Below are positions 51,135 through 61,092 of a stretch of 64,000 nt of DNA, in pieces (positions within the stretch are counted from its first letter, which is position 1; every line of letters starts with the position of its first letter). The position numbers and the translations under genes are program-made. Where the stretch lies: NCBI RefSeq assembly GCF_000276805.1, contig NZ_AKXQ01000012.1, positions 62,001 through 126,000 on the forward strand, given 5' to 3'. The notes under the pieces are model-generated. The model saw only the letters and a list, made by a program, of their open reading frames with translations, had not been told where the DNA came from and did not search any database. This stretch comes from Moritella dasanensis ArB 0140 (GTDB lineage: Bacteria; Pseudomonadota; Gammaproteobacteria; Enterobacterales; Moritellaceae).

Positions 51135-52727
51135 ATGAATATTCTCTCTATTTGTTTAGTTGCGTTAGGATTGGTTTTTTTATCCCAAAGTCTAAAGCCA
51201 GCCATTAAAATCTGCAAACAAGTGCACAGTTTAGGCTGGCAGCTATTACTGTTATTAATCGTTTTTTTCTTTATCGGTTACTGCTCTTTTCTGTATTATT
51301 TGACGACGATCACCACGGTTTCTATTGTCGAAATCTGCTTATCGACCATTTTATTTGGTGGCAGTATTTTTGTGTTTATGGTGATTGAATTTAGCCTCAA
51401 CAGTATTGAAGAACTGCATATTATCGCCCAAAAAGAACGCTACAATGCCTTGCATGATTCATTAACAGGTTTACCTAATCGACTGCATTTTATGGAAACT
51501 GTGACGACTAAAGTTGTTGCCGCTGCGCCTTTCTCTGTATTTGTATTAGATTTAAATGACTTTAAGCAAATCAATGATGTGGTAGGACACTACTATGGTG
51601 ATCAACTGCTGATTAAACTATCAAAAAGATTGTCTCGGGCATTACCTGAGGGCTGTTTCTTTTCACGTGTTGGTGGCGATGAGTTTGTTTTATTGTTTAA
51701 TGCCATCGAGCTATCAGAGATTAGTGACTTAATGGCAATCATAGATAAAACATTAGTTAAACCATTCAATATCAATAGTTATAATTTTAACGTACGCATT
51801 AGTACGGGGATCAGTTTGTTTCCCTACCATAGCAGTACGATAGCGCCGTTATTACAGAAAGCCGATACTGCAATGTATGAATCGAAAAAGCAGCAGGTGT
51901 CTTATCGACTGTACAACGATACATTAGACGATGATGCCAAGGCCCGTCTTGCTATATCAAGTAAGTTACACCTCGCATTAGCAAAAAATCAATTCCAGCT
52001 GTATTACCAGCCGTTGGTAAAATTACAATCGACGAAGGTACATCATTTTGAAGCCTTGTTACGTTGGCCACAAACGGATGGTAGTTTTATTCCGCCAGAT
52101 CAGTTTATCCCATTGGCCGAGCAAAATGGCACGATTCGTCAAATCACCTTGTGGGTTTTAGACACTATCACTCAGGACTTAGTCGACTTTGCCGCTCAAG
52201 ATGTTGATGCGTGTATCCATATCAATCTATCGGCTCTGGACTTGCAAGATGATTACTTTTCAACGCGACTTTCAGCGTTGGTTCGTGAAGGTTTATTATC
52301 GCCCGTGCAGCTGGTATTAGAAGTCACTGAAACGGCTATCATGACGGATATAACCAAAACCCGCGATATTCTGTCTAAATTATCAAGGTTGGGTTTTCGT
52401 ATTAGCCTGGATGATTTTGGTACCGGCTTTTCATCAATGTCTATTTTGCGAGAGTTGCCGATTAACCAAATTAAGATTGACCGTTCTTTTGTGATGGCGA
52501 TGCATAACGGCAATACTAATAATGCCATTGTCCGTTCTATTATTTTCCTTGCGAAAAATCTAGGCTGTAGTGTGGTAGCAGAAGGGGTGGAAACCAAAGC
52601 GATTGCTGCGGAACTGACATTGCTAAGGTGCGATTATTTACAAGGCTATTACTACAGTAAACCGTTACCATTAGCGTCGTTGTTGCCTTATTGCGAGCAG
52701 CAAGGTTGGAAAGTGGCATTGCAGTAG
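51135..52727 (+). CDS. Membrane GGDEF-EAL cyclic di-GMP protein
   Basis: The 530-residue protein has three N-terminal membrane helices (about 1-18, 35-57 and 64-84), a GGDEF domain with intact GGDEF at 180-184, and an EAL domain (EAL at 306-308) with the catalytic set NLSA, DDFGTGFSS, IKIDRSF, EGVE and QGYYYSKP. Both active sites look complete, so it may make or degrade cyclic di-GMP. No periplasmic sensor is seen. It sits between lgt and thyA, which are usually adjacent, and is probably an insertion. The ribosome-binding site is weak. Confidence 0.9.
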   Translation: MNILSICLVALGLVFLSQSLKPAIKICKQVHSLGWQLLLLLIVFFFIGYCSFLYYLTTITTVSIVEICLSTILFGGSIFVFMVIEFSLNSIEELHIIAQKERYNALHDSLTGLPNRLHFMETVTTKVVAAAPFSVFVLDLNDFKQINDVVGHYYGDQLLIKLSKRLSRALPEGCFFSRVGGDEFVLLFNAIELSEISDLMAIIDKTLVKPFNINSYNFNVRISTGISLFPYHSSTIAPLLQKADTAMYESKKQQVSYRLYNDTLDDDAKARLAISSKLHLALAKNQFQLYYQPLVKLQSTKVHHFEALLRWPQTDGSFIPPDQFIPLAEQNGTIRQITLWVLDTITQDLVDFAAQDVDACIHINLSALDLQDDYFSTRLSALVREGLLSPVQLVLEVTETAIMTDITKTRDILSKLSRLGFRISLDDFGTGFSSMSILRELPINQIKIDRSFVMAMHNGNTNNAIVRSIIFLAKNLGCSVVAEGVETKAIAAELTLLRCDYLQGYYYSKPLPLASLLPYCEQQGWKVALQ

Positions 52728-52760
52728 CAATCATCGTTCAGTAGTCAGTCATTAAAATGC

Positions 52761-52795
52761 AAAAGGGCGTTAACCGATAAAGTTAACGCCCTTTT
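52761..52795. terminator. Bidirectional terminator between the GGDEF-EAL gene and thyA
   Basis: AAAAGGGCGTTAAC at 52761-52774 and GTTAACGCCCTTTT at 52782-52795 form a perfect 14-bp stem with a 7-base loop. The A-rich and T-rich ends allow termination of the two convergent genes. Confidence 0.92.
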
Positions 52796-52853
52796 GTTAT
52801 CGACAATCCACGGACTTGACCATGAACCTGCTTTTAATCATTTATGATAAGTG

Positions 52854-53705
52854 CTATACCGAAAATGGGTACTTTATTGCATCGTGGTGTTGATAATCAG
52901 ACACTTCAAAATCAGCCATGGTTACCCACGTTTCTAAATCTTCTAAGGTCTTAATTTTTGGATTGATGTGTAACTTAGGTAGTGGCAATGGTTGACGTTT
53001 TAATTGCACGTCACGCATCAATTCCAGCTGATCTTCATAAATGTGTGCATTCACAATCTTGTGGTATGCCTGACCGGCTTTATGACCGGTAATTTGCGCT
53101 ACCAGTGCTAACAATACATGAACTTGTACCATATTGAAGTTTAAGCCTAGCGGCACGTCACACGAACGTTGAGTACTGTTTAGGTATAACGTATCACCAA
53201 GTAATGAAAAGTGATGGCTGTACATGCACGGGCGTAAACAACCTAATTCAAATGCACCTGGGTTGAAGAAAGTTAAGATCTCGCCACGGTTATCAATACC
53301 GTTCGTTAAGTCATCAATGATCTGACGTAGTAGATCGACAGTGCCACCTTGTGGTTTTACCCAATTACGCGCACAGGCTCCATACACATAACCCATGTCG
53401 TCTTCACCTTTACGGTGTGGGCTTGCTAACCAAACTGCGTTGTCATTGGCATTGGCATCCCATGTCTTGGTGCCTAATGCGCGAAAGTCAGCGGCATTAT
53501 CATAACCACGGATGTAACCAATGATCTCGGCAATGGCTGATTTCCAAAAACTTTTCCGGGTAGTTACCAACGGAAACTCATTGTTTGCTACGTCATAAGT
53601 GAGATCAGCATTGATTACGGTTAAACAGCGTTTTCCGGTACGTTCATTTTCAACCCAAACACCTTGTTCCACTATTCGTGTACATAAATCAAGATACTGT
53701 TTCAT
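52854..53705 (-). CDS. thyA: Thymidylate synthase
   Basis: ThyA makes dTMP from dUMP with methylenetetrahydrofolate. The 283-residue protein has the catalytic Cys in [12 protein letters not shown], and [31 protein letters not shown]. It belongs to the longer subclass seen in Vibrio and relatives rather than the 264-residue E. coli form. The sequence looks complete. It is on the minus strand, convergent with the GGDEF-EAL gene. Confidence 0.96.
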   Translation of the reverse strand: MKQYLDLCTRIVEQGVWVENERTGKRCLTVINADLTYDVANNEFPLVTTRKSFWKSAIAEIIGYIRGYDNAADFRALGTKTWDANANDNAVWLASPHRKGEDDMGYVYGACARNWVKPQGGTVDLLRQIIDDLTNGIDNRGEILTFFNPGAFELGCLRPCMYSHHFSLLGDTLYLNSTQRSCDVPLGLNFNMVQVHVLLALVAQITGHKAGQAYHKIVNAHIYEDQLELMRDVQLKRQPLPLPKLHINPKIKTLEDLETWVTMADFEVSDYQHHDAIKYPFSV

Positions 53706-53868
53706 CGACTACTACCCACTCTTATTGTTATACATTAATTATTGTGCATGATTTGCATGGGCAGGATCTTTACATAGATCAGTAGATGTTACAAATTAAG
53801 AATGTAGCAAAGAGCAGTTATTATCGCTGAGTTACTCGCAGCGATAATGGTGATGTTAGCAGTGGCGA

Positions 53869-55617
53869 CTAAGCGTGTTCGAGTTGCAGTGCTTGTGCGT
53901 TAAAGCGCTTCTTGTTCTTATCGGTAAATTGGGTCAGGTCTAATACGATCAAGCCATCGATGCAATGATTGAAGCTTGGGTCAATATTGAAATCAAAAAT
54001 CTGCACGCCACCGGGTTTACATAACTTGGTATATTGCTTAAACAAGGTCGGTACACTAAAGCCCATATGATTAAGCTGGGCCTTTAAAATGACCATGCCT
54101 GATTCGGTGTCGGTATTAGCGAATAAGTCGGTTAAACGTAAGCTGGCTTGTTCTGATAAGCGAAATGGCATGGTCGCCGTGGCAACATTACTCGGATTAC
54201 CGTAGAAGTGCTGATAGTAATATACCAGCAGCTCTTTTGCAGGTTGCGAATAGCTGTTACTGATACTCACAGTACCAAACAGGTAGCGACAACCACTGTG
54301 CTGAATAATATATTCCATGATCCCTTGCCACAAGTATTCCAGACAGCGCGTGCCCCAATATTTTGGCTGAATAAAACTACGGCCGAGTTCGATACCAGAG
54401 CTGAGATAAGGACTCATTGCTGCTTGATAATCAAACAGGGTCGCGCTGTAGAGTTGTTGCTGTACGTTGGCTAAACCCACTTTATTGGTTTCTAATAACC
54501 GATAAGCGCCGATTAATTCCAGTTCTTTATCATCCCACAATAAGATATGCACATAAGAGTTATCGTAGATATCCACGTCGCGGCGTTCGCCCGTGCCTTC
54601 ACCGACTAAGCGGAATGACTCTTCGCGCAAACGACCTATTTCACGCATGATGGTGGAGTTGGCTTGATGGCGGTAGCAGTAAATTTGTTTGCCATCACGG
54701 CTATCATTGAGTTTTTGGCAAGCGTGTATCTCACTGCGTAATAAGGCTTTGTTTTCGGGGTGAGCGATGGCTGATTGGGTATTGAAAATAGACGGTTTAT
54801 CTTTGGTTAAGCGGTATAGATGTTTGCGAAACAGTGCTGTTTTGGTATTAATCGGTAAATCTAACGCTTGATAAGTATCGTAGTTAATCTGTTCACCAAT
54901 GCGAATCGACACCGAGTTATGCGCATGTTTAAACATTTCGCGAATTAACCACAGGGTGGATATCGGTTTTGATAACATGGATAAGCTATAGAAAAACAGC
55001 GAGTTTTTAGCATTGATATAAATAGGGATGATAGGGGCTTGCACGCTGCTGGCGATACGTAAGAAACCATTGCGCCATTTACCGTCTTTCACGCCTTGCG
55101 GGCTAATACGCGATACTTCACCCGCCGGAAACATGATTACCACACCTTCGTCTTTAAGGTGGTTATTAATGGCTTTTAAACGCTGACTGGCGGTCCCGCC
55201 ATTCATATTATCAACAGGCAAAAAATAATCACTTAATGGCTTGATGATCATGAGCATATCATTTGCAACGACCTTCACGTCGGGGCGGATCTTGCTGACC
55301 ATTTTTAATAACGCCATGCCATCGAGTGTGCCAATCGGGTGGTTGGCAATGATCACGGCTTTACCGGTTGCTGGAATACGTTCAATTTCGTTCGGGCGTA
55401 CTGAATAACTAAAACTAAAGTGTTCGAATACTTGTTCGATAAACTCAATGCCAGTGAGGTGGGCATAAGTTTCGCCAAACTGACGTAATTCACGTTCGTG
55501 GAACAGTAATCTGAGTGTCGCCAACATAGGTTTGGCGATAAGGCGGGTGGTTTTTTTCTGCAAAAAATCGGGGTAACGCTGGTTTATTTCCGCTTCTACG
55601 TTGAGCATAATCTTCAT
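53869..55617 (-). CDS. OlsF-like bifunctional acyltransferase (PlsC + GNAT)
   Basis: The 582-residue protein fuses a PlsC-like acyltransferase (about 30-280; NHPIGTLDG at 92-100, FPAGEVSRIS) to a GNAT-type domain (about 320-530; REESFRLVGEGTGERRD, ELGRSFIQPKYWG, YLWQGIMEYI) of the OlsB/hemolysin family. That arrangement fits OlsF, which makes ornithine lipids in Vibrio and Serratia. Such lipids replace phospholipids when phosphate is scarce. A Pho-box candidate upstream supports this. The ATG at 55617 may be replaced by the in-frame ATG at 55608, which is better spaced from AAAGGA. Enzyme assay is needed to settle the substrate. Confidence 0.75.
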   Translation of the reverse strand: MKIMLNVEAEINQRYPDFLQKKTTRLIAKPMLATLRLLFHERELRQFGETYAHLTGIEFIEQVFEHFSFSYSVRPNEIERIPATGKAVIIANHPIGTLDGMALLKMVSKIRPDVKVVANDMLMIIKPLSDYFLPVDNMNGGTASQRLKAINNHLKDEGVVIMFPAGEVSRISPQGVKDGKWRNGFLRIASSVQAPIIPIYINAKNSLFFYSLSMLSKPISTLWLIREMFKHAHNSVSIRIGEQINYDTYQALDLPINTKTALFRKHLYRLTKDKPSIFNTQSAIAHPENKALLRSEIHACQKLNDSRDGKQIYCYRHQANSTIMREIGRLREESFRLVGEGTGERRDVDIYDNSYVHILLWDDKELELIGAYRLLETNKVGLANVQQQLYSATLFDYQAAMSPYLSSGIELGRSFIQPKYWGTRCLEYLWQGIMEYIIQHSGCRYLFGTVSISNSYSQPAKELLVYYYQHFYGNPSNVATATMPFRLSEQASLRLTDLFANTDTESGMVILKAQLNHMGFSVPTLFKQYTKLCKPGGVQIFDFNIDPSFNHCIDGLIVLDLTQFTDKNKKRFNAQALQLEHA

Positions 55618-55677
55618 CCTTTAGATTATTGATGGCTTTATCATAGAAGTCGGAGATGACATTTTTAGTGGTTTTTT

Positions 55678-55695
55678 ATGGCAATTATATGACCC
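55678..55695 (-). promoter_or_regulatory. Candidate Pho box upstream of the OlsF-like gene
   Basis: On the minus strand the sequence GGGTCATATAATTGCCAT matches the 18-bp PhoB consensus CTGTCATANAWCTGTCAT at 14 positions, including both TCAT/CCAT halves. It is followed 10 bp later by TAAAAA, a reasonable -10, which is the usual spacing in PhoB-activated promoters. It lies 61-78 bp upstream of the ATG at 55617. The site is inferred, not shown. Confidence 0.5.
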
Positions 55696-55729
55696 GCCAA
55701 TGGTCAATAATGTATGGCCTGTTAAAGCG

Positions 55730-56539
55730 TTATTCAGTGAGCCAGTCGATGATCATCTGACAAACCCAGCCCCCGTCATCAAGCGGTAAATCATGACCAG
55801 CAGTGGGATGATAATGAATTGGACACCGCCATTGGGTTGCAATAGCAGTGCTGCAACGTACATCTACGAGCTTATCCTGTGTGCTAGCGAGTAACAAAAT
55901 CGCTTTAATTGGCGGCTGCGCTGGTGGACTAAAACGGCTGGCAGCATACAACTGACGTAAGGCATTCTGACGGTTTATCGGTTGTTGTTCTGCGTAATCG
56001 GCCCAACGTTGCGCCAATGCTTGATGACTGTGACTGTGTTGGCTATCGCTGGTCATCGTTAAAATGGCTTGCTCTTGTTGCAAAGGCGAACTGGTTAAAA
56101 CCTTCAGTAGCGTGGGGATGTTATGCGGTTTTAAACGCTGATAAATAGGGCTGAAATGTTTGAAACTGGTATTAATAAACACCATCCGCTGGATCTCATT
56201 GGGAAAATGTTTGGCCCATTCACTGCAGATCATGCCCCCCATCGAAATGCCCAATAAGCTAATTGGATAACTGACGTCAGGATGTTGCTGTCTAAAGGCA
56301 TTCCGCAGTTGTAGCATGATGCCAGTGATTGAGCTTGGTGTTGTCGCTTGCCATTGCTGGCCTGTACCAGCGATATCACAGCATAATACTTGGCTATTGA
56401 GTCGTAGGGCTAGTTGGGACGGAAACGCCTCCCAGTGTCGCTGTTGTCGATATAAGCCGCGGACTAATAACCACGTTGATGCTGTATTTATCGTTGTTGA
56501 CGGATTACTCAGTGTACCAGAGCGAGGTTGCATCGGCAT
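55730..56539 (-). CDS. Alpha/beta hydrolase
   Basis: The 269-residue protein has the nucleophile elbow GISMG (catalytic Ser near 95), a strand-6 Asp in STQDKLVD and a late His in TAGHDLP, a complete triad. This is a general alpha/beta-hydrolase fold; the substrate is not predictable. The ATG at 56539 has an AAGGA site 8 bases upstream. It overlaps the upstream carboxypeptidase gene by 35 bp, so the two are co-translated. Confidence 0.85.
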   Translation of the reverse strand: MPMQPRSGTLSNPSTTINTASTWLLVRGLYRQQRHWEAFPSQLALRLNSQVLCCDIAGTGQQWQATTPSSITGIMLQLRNAFRQQHPDVSYPISLLGISMGGMICSEWAKHFPNEIQRMVFINTSFKHFSPIYQRLKPHNIPTLLKVLTSSPLQQEQAILTMTSDSQHSHSHQALAQRWADYAEQQPINRQNALRQLYAASRFSPPAQPPIKAILLLASTQDKLVDVRCSTAIATQWRCPIHYHPTAGHDLPLDDGGWVCQMIIDWLTE

Positions 56540-57527
56540 GGTTACGTTCCTTGTTGAGTTGTGGCAGCCAGTGGTTATAAGATCCAGTTACCTTGATTAA
56601 AAACTCCATGAGCACATGGTGCTGTCGCAATACCCGTTTAATACGATGGGGCTCAATCGGGTGGAAAATACCACTGGATTGGAATACCTGCAGTGGGTTC
56701 TTTTTGATCCAAGTCCAAGACCCCATTTCTAATGTGAGCGGCAGAAAGGTGGTATTGAGTGTAAGTGATTGGTCGTATAAATAATCCCATAAGTCGCCGT
56801 GCGTCATGTAATTTCTGGCTTGTGGTTCGAACACATAATCTTGATGTGGGTAGGTTTCGATGAGCATCTTGCGCAATTTGAATATCTCGGCAAGGTGCGG
56901 GATTGGTTGTTTTGATTTTGCATAAGGGAACCAGATCTGATTATTAAAGCCAAAACCAGAATGGCAGTCGAGGGCAATACTGAATGGTGCGGTTAATAGC
57001 TGCTGGCTAATATGTTCAACCAATACCCGCGATTCATGTTCCATCACCTTGCCTTTTTTACCCCGATACCAAGGTAATATATGACTAATACGTTGTCCGC
57101 CAACAAGCCAAGGCACACGACCAACGGCATCCACTGGTGCGTTACGCATTAAGTCGATGCCATTACCATTGGCGCGACTATTGTTAAGCATACCGATGGG
57201 ATTCATTAATGGCAGGAACACTAATCTGACTTGGCTGAGCTCCTGGTGCAGAGATTGATCCCACTTTAATCGTCGAATAAGGCTTTCAAACAAGGCTAAA
57301 ATAACCTGAGTGCCGATACGTTCGACACCATGGATACCGCCAATAAAAGCCACTACTGGTACATTCGGATCTTGCGATCCCATGCTCACTGAATAAAGCG
57401 GGTAGCTTGAGTTCTGATGGGATACATGGGCTAAAACTTCGCTATGCAGGTGTTTACCACCTAATTCGATTAACGCTTCGAGTTGCACGAGTTCGGGCAA
57501 TGCTTGTTGTTGTTGGGTCAATGGCAT
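56505..57527 (-). CDS. M14-family zinc carboxypeptidase-like protein
   Basis: The 340-residue protein resembles zinc carboxypeptidases of the M14 family: zinc ligands H66 and E69 in GGIHGVERIG, third ligand H189 in LDCHSGFG, and probable catalytic E267 in TLEMGSW. No signal peptide is evident, so it should be cytoplasmic. The exact substrate is unknown; amidated peptides or cell-wall peptides are possible. It overlaps the downstream hydrolase gene. Confidence 0.8.
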   Translation of the reverse strand: MPLTQQQQALPELVQLEALIELGGKHLHSEVLAHVSHQNSSYPLYSVSMGSQDPNVPVVAFIGGIHGVERIGTQVILALFESLIRRLKWDQSLHQELSQVRLVFLPLMNPIGMLNNSRANGNGIDLMRNAPVDAVGRVPWLVGGQRISHILPWYRGKKGKVMEHESRVLVEHISQQLLTAPFSIALDCHSGFGFNNQIWFPYAKSKQPIPHLAEIFKLRKMLIETYPHQDYVFEPQARNYMTHGDLWDYLYDQSLTLNTTFLPLTLEMGSWTWIKKNPLQVFQSSGIFHPIEPHRIKRVLRQHHVLMEFLIKVTGSYNHWLPQLNKERNHADATSLWYTE

Positions 57528-57694
57528 TAATAATTACCTAAATAGGAGGATTAAAACAATTAATGCATACCAATATAGCGAAATTGAAAGATTTAAAAGT
57601 TAAATCTTTGTGAATTTTCTATACTGGATCTATGTGGTTGATGCTTTGAACATTTATTCATTACGACTACCCAATAACAAGCAAGGAGGCTGAT

Positions 57695-58906
57695 TTGTAT
57701 AAATCTTTAACACAATTCTTACGTACTGAGTCATCAGGTGGTGTATTACTTATTATTGCCGCTATATTAGCGATGATCGTGGCTAACTCGCCATTTTCTG
57801 AACTGTATTTGAATTTTTTACACACCGAGATCCAAGTTCGTGTAGCCAATATTGATATCAACAAATCATTCAGTCATTGGATTAATGACGGCTTGATGGC
57901 GGTATTTTTCTTGTTGATTGGTTTAGAAGTAAAGCAAGAATTGGTAGAAGGCGCGCTGGCGAGTCGTAAAAAATCCCTATTTCCTATCATTGCAGCTGCT
58001 GGTGGTATGTTGGCGCCAGCACTGGTGTATTTAAGTTTTAATGGCGTTAACCCCGAAGCCGTTAAAGGCTGGGCTATTCCTGCGGCAACGGATATCGCGT
58101 TTGCATTAGGGGTATTGTCATTGCTGGGTAAGCGCGTGCCGCTGAATCTGAAAATATTCTTATTGGCGCTCGCGATCATCGATGATTTGGGGGTGATTAT
58201 CATCATCGCCTTGTTTTATACCGCCGAGATGTCGGTACTCTCGTTGACGTTAGCTTGCGCTTGTATCAGTGTATTATGGCTAATGCACCGTTACAATGTC
58301 ATGAGTTTAACCCCGTATTTAATTGTTGGCGCACTGCTGTGGGTGGCGGTATTAAAATCAGGCGTGCACGCGACACTGGCTGGTGTGGTGATTGGTTTTG
58401 CCATTCCAATGTACCGCCAAGATAACAAAAATGATGTTGAAAACCCGCATTCGCCAGCGAAAACACTCGCTCGTTGGTTACACCCTTGGACAAAATATTA
58501 TATCTTACCGCTGTTCGCGTTTGCCAATGCTGGGGTATCGTTAACCAATATTCAATTCAGCGATATGACATCTGCATTACCTATCGGTGTAGCGTTAGGG
58601 CTATTTATTGGTAAACCCTTGGGGATCTTTAGTATTAGTTGGTTAGCTGTTAAATTTAAAATTGCGACATTACCGGAGGGCGTTAACTTTAAACAGATTT
58701 TTGCGGTATCAGTACTGTGTGGTATTGGTTTTACGATGTCGATGTTTATTACGTCACTCGCGTTTACCGATCCGGTGATGGCTGATCTGTCTCGACTGGG
58801 AATATTGATGGGGTCTACATTGGCCGCTGTCGTGGGTTATTATTTACTTGCTTGTGCGACAACAACAAAAAATGCGGTGGAAATTGACGAGGAAGCGCCT
58901 GGATAG
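57695..58906 (+). CDS. nhaA: Na+/H+ antiporter NhaA
   Basis: NhaA expels two-proton-coupled sodium, important in a marine or alkaline setting. The 403-residue protein has about twelve membrane helices; Asp133, Asp163 and Asp164 (ATDIAFALG and IIDDLG) sit at the same numbers as the E. coli ion-binding residues. The start is a TTG at 57695, backed by a perfect AAGGAGG site 5 bases upstream. A bidirectional terminator separates it from the convergent rpsT. Confidence 0.96.
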   Translation: MYKSLTQFLRTESSGGVLLIIAAILAMIVANSPFSELYLNFLHTEIQVRVANIDINKSFSHWINDGLMAVFFLLIGLEVKQELVEGALASRKKSLFPIIAAAGGMLAPALVYLSFNGVNPEAVKGWAIPAATDIAFALGVLSLLGKRVPLNLKIFLLALAIIDDLGVIIIIALFYTAEMSVLSLTLACACISVLWLMHRYNVMSLTPYLIVGALLWVAVLKSGVHATLAGVVIGFAIPMYRQDNKNDVENPHSPAKTLARWLHPWTKYYILPLFAFANAGVSLTNIQFSDMTSALPIGVALGLFIGKPLGIFSISWLAVKFKIATLPEGVNFKQIFAVSVLCGIGFTMSMFITSLAFTDPVMADLSRLGILMGSTLAAVVGYYLLACATTTKNAVEIDEEAPG

Positions 58907-58953
58907 GCTGACTTTATCAGCGATTACAGTTAAATATTATTTTTTAGATATAA

Positions 58954-58977
58954 AAAAACCAGCCGAAGCTGGTTTTT
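58954..58977. terminator. Bidirectional terminator between nhaA and rpsT
   Basis: AAAAACCAGC at 58954-58963 and GCTGGTTTTT at 58968-58977 pair around a CGAA tetraloop. It serves nhaA on the plus strand and rpsT on the minus strand. Confidence 0.93.
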
Positions 58978-58999
58978 CATTATCGTATTAAAGCAATAA

Positions 59000-59260
59000 T
59001 TAAAGTGCTTTGATCTTAGCAGAAAGACGGCTCTTAACACGAGCAGCTTTGTTTGCGTGGATCAGGCCTTTAGTAGCCATACGATCAAGAATCGGTTGTG
59101 CAGCAACAAATGCAGCAGTCGCTTCTTCTTTATTACCAGCAGTGATAGCTACTAGAATTTTCTTAGTCAGTGTACGCATCATTGAACGACGTGAAGTGTT
59201 GTGCTTGCGGCGTTTTTCAGATTGGATTGCGCGTTTTTTAGCAGACTTGATATTAGCCAA
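59000..59260 (-). CDS. rpsT: 30S ribosomal protein S20
   Basis: The 86-residue S20 protein is typical ([40 protein letters not shown]). The start is a TTG at 59260 with AGGAGTAGG upstream. E. coli rpsT also starts with UUG, which is needed for its translational autoregulation. It is divergent from murJ. Confidence 0.97.
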   Translation of the reverse strand: MANIKSAKKRAIQSEKRRKHNTSRRSMMRTLTKKILVAITAGNKEEATAAFVAAQPILDRMATKGLIHANKAARVKSRLSAKIKAL

Positions 59261-59459
59261 GGTCCTACTCCTAAATGTCTAAAGACGTTAATTTTATAAA
59301 GGCGAGGAATATGCCTTGCCTAACGATATTTGTCAATATTTTTGTGTAAATAACAGGCAAAATATTGGCAACTAACTGCAATGACAGTTAAGATGTGGGA
59401 CATATTTTAGCAGCAAATGCGCCCCACGAACAGGGGTTGATTGACATAAAAGGTATTTC

Positions 59460-61019
59460 TTGAGTAATAAATTAATAAAATCTGGCCTTATCGTCAGTTC
59501 AATGACCATGATCTCGCGTATTTTAGGTTTAGTGCGTGATGTTATCGTTGCAAACTTGATGGGCGCAGGTGCCGCCGCCGATGTTTTCTTCTTTGCGAAT
59601 AAAATCCCTAATTTCTTACGTCGTCTTTTCGCTGAAGGTGCATTCGCACAAGCTTTTGTGCCTGTTTTGACCGAATATCAACAAACAGGCGATAAACAAA
59701 AGGTACAACAGTTAATCGCCTCGGTATCGGGTACCTTAGGTGTATTAGTCACAATTGTTACCTTGTTTGGGGTAATTGGCTCACCTCTCATCACTATTTT
59801 GTTTGGTGCTGGCTGGTTTGTCGATTGGCTCAATGATGGGCCCGATGCACATAAATTTGAACTCGCTTCATTTATGTTAAAAATTACTTTCCCTTATTTA
59901 TGGTTTATTACTTTTACAGCACTTTCTGGTGCTATTTTAAACACCCTCGGTAAGTTTGCTGTTGCGGCCTTTACGCCAGTATTTTTAAATATCGCGATTA
60001 TTGGTGCGGCATTGTTCATTTCGCCTCATTTAGAACAGCCTGAAGTTGGCTTGGCTATTGGTGTATTCATCGGTGGTGCAATTCAGTTTTTATTCCAAAT
60101 TCCATTTTTAGCAAAACAAAAAATGTTAGTGAAACCACGCTGGGGTTGGCGTGATCCTGGTGTGACTAAAATTAGAAAATTAATGATACCGGCGATGTTT
60201 GGGGTATCAGTAAGCCAAATTAATTTACTGTTTGATACGTTTATTGCTTCATTTTTAATGACGGGTTCGATTAGTTGGCTGTACTACTCTGACCGATTAC
60301 TCGAATTTCCGCTTGGTTTGTTCGGTATTGCGATTGCGACGGTGATTTTACCGGCGCTGTCGCGCACCCATTCGGCAAAGTCAGATACGCAGTTTAAGCA
60401 AACGATGGATTGGGGCGTGAGGGTGGTGTTATTACTCGGTACGCCGGCGATGATGGGCATGATTGTGCTTGCTAGCCCAATGCTTAAAGTACTGTTTATG
60501 CGTGGTGAATTTGGTGCTGATGATGTCTCTATGGCGTCAATGAGTTTGATGGCTTATGGTTCTGGCTTACTCAGCTTCATGCTTATTAAGGTGCTTGCGC
60601 CGGGTTATTATGCGCGCCAAGATACCCGTACGCCGGTTAAGTTCGGTATCGTCGCGATGATCAGTAATATGGGGTTTAACATCATTTTAGCTATCCCCTT
60701 TGGTTATGTCGGTTTGGCCTTGGCGACCGCGGGCTCAGCGACATTGAATGCGGGCTTGTTGTATTGGGGTTTACACAAGGAAGGGGTGTATAAGATCAAT
60801 GCCGATACCGGTAAAGTGATTGCTAAGCTCTTCTTGTCTGCTGGTTTCATGGCAGGCTTAATTCAATATGCCAATCCCGATATGCAGCAATGGTATGCCT
60901 GGGGATTATTAGATAGCAGCTTATGCTTGTTAGGCTTAATTGGATTGGCCGTAATAAGCTATTTTATGGCGTTATTACTGCTTGGTTTACGCCCGCGACA
61001 TTTTAAAATTATTGACTGA
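59460..61019 (+). CDS. murJ: Lipid II flippase MurJ
   Basis: MurJ flips lipid II across the inner membrane for peptidoglycan synthesis. The 519-residue protein has 14 membrane helices expected and the N-terminal signature SSMTMISRILGLVRDVIVA, then RRLFAEGAFAQAFVPVL. The start is a TTG at 59460, the only start that gives the family N-terminus; AAAGG lies upstream. It precedes ribF and ileS. Confidence 0.95.
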   Translation: MSNKLIKSGLIVSSMTMISRILGLVRDVIVANLMGAGAAADVFFFANKIPNFLRRLFAEGAFAQAFVPVLTEYQQTGDKQKVQQLIASVSGTLGVLVTIVTLFGVIGSPLITILFGAGWFVDWLNDGPDAHKFELASFMLKITFPYLWFITFTALSGAILNTLGKFAVAAFTPVFLNIAIIGAALFISPHLEQPEVGLAIGVFIGGAIQFLFQIPFLAKQKMLVKPRWGWRDPGVTKIRKLMIPAMFGVSVSQINLLFDTFIASFLMTGSISWLYYSDRLLEFPLGLFGIAIATVILPALSRTHSAKSDTQFKQTMDWGVRVVLLLGTPAMMGMIVLASPMLKVLFMRGEFGADDVSMASMSLMAYGSGLLSFMLIKVLAPGYYARQDTRTPVKFGIVAMISNMGFNIILAIPFGYVGLALATAGSATLNAGLLYWGLHKEGVYKINADTGKVIAKLFLSAGFMAGLIQYANPDMQQWYAWGLLDSSLCLLGLIGLAVISYFMALLLLGLRPRHFKIID

Positions 61020-61092
61020 GTACAAATTGTTGCTGACCCTGTGCGTTGACTAAGTTATAATTTGTCGTTTTAGTGGAATAGTTGGCAAAGAC

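Noticed and set aside
52854-53705. Altered catalytic site in ThyA, because the Cys lies in RPCMYSHHF and not PCHAFFQ.
   Set aside because: This is the normal motif of the longer ThyA subclass of Vibrio and related bacteria.
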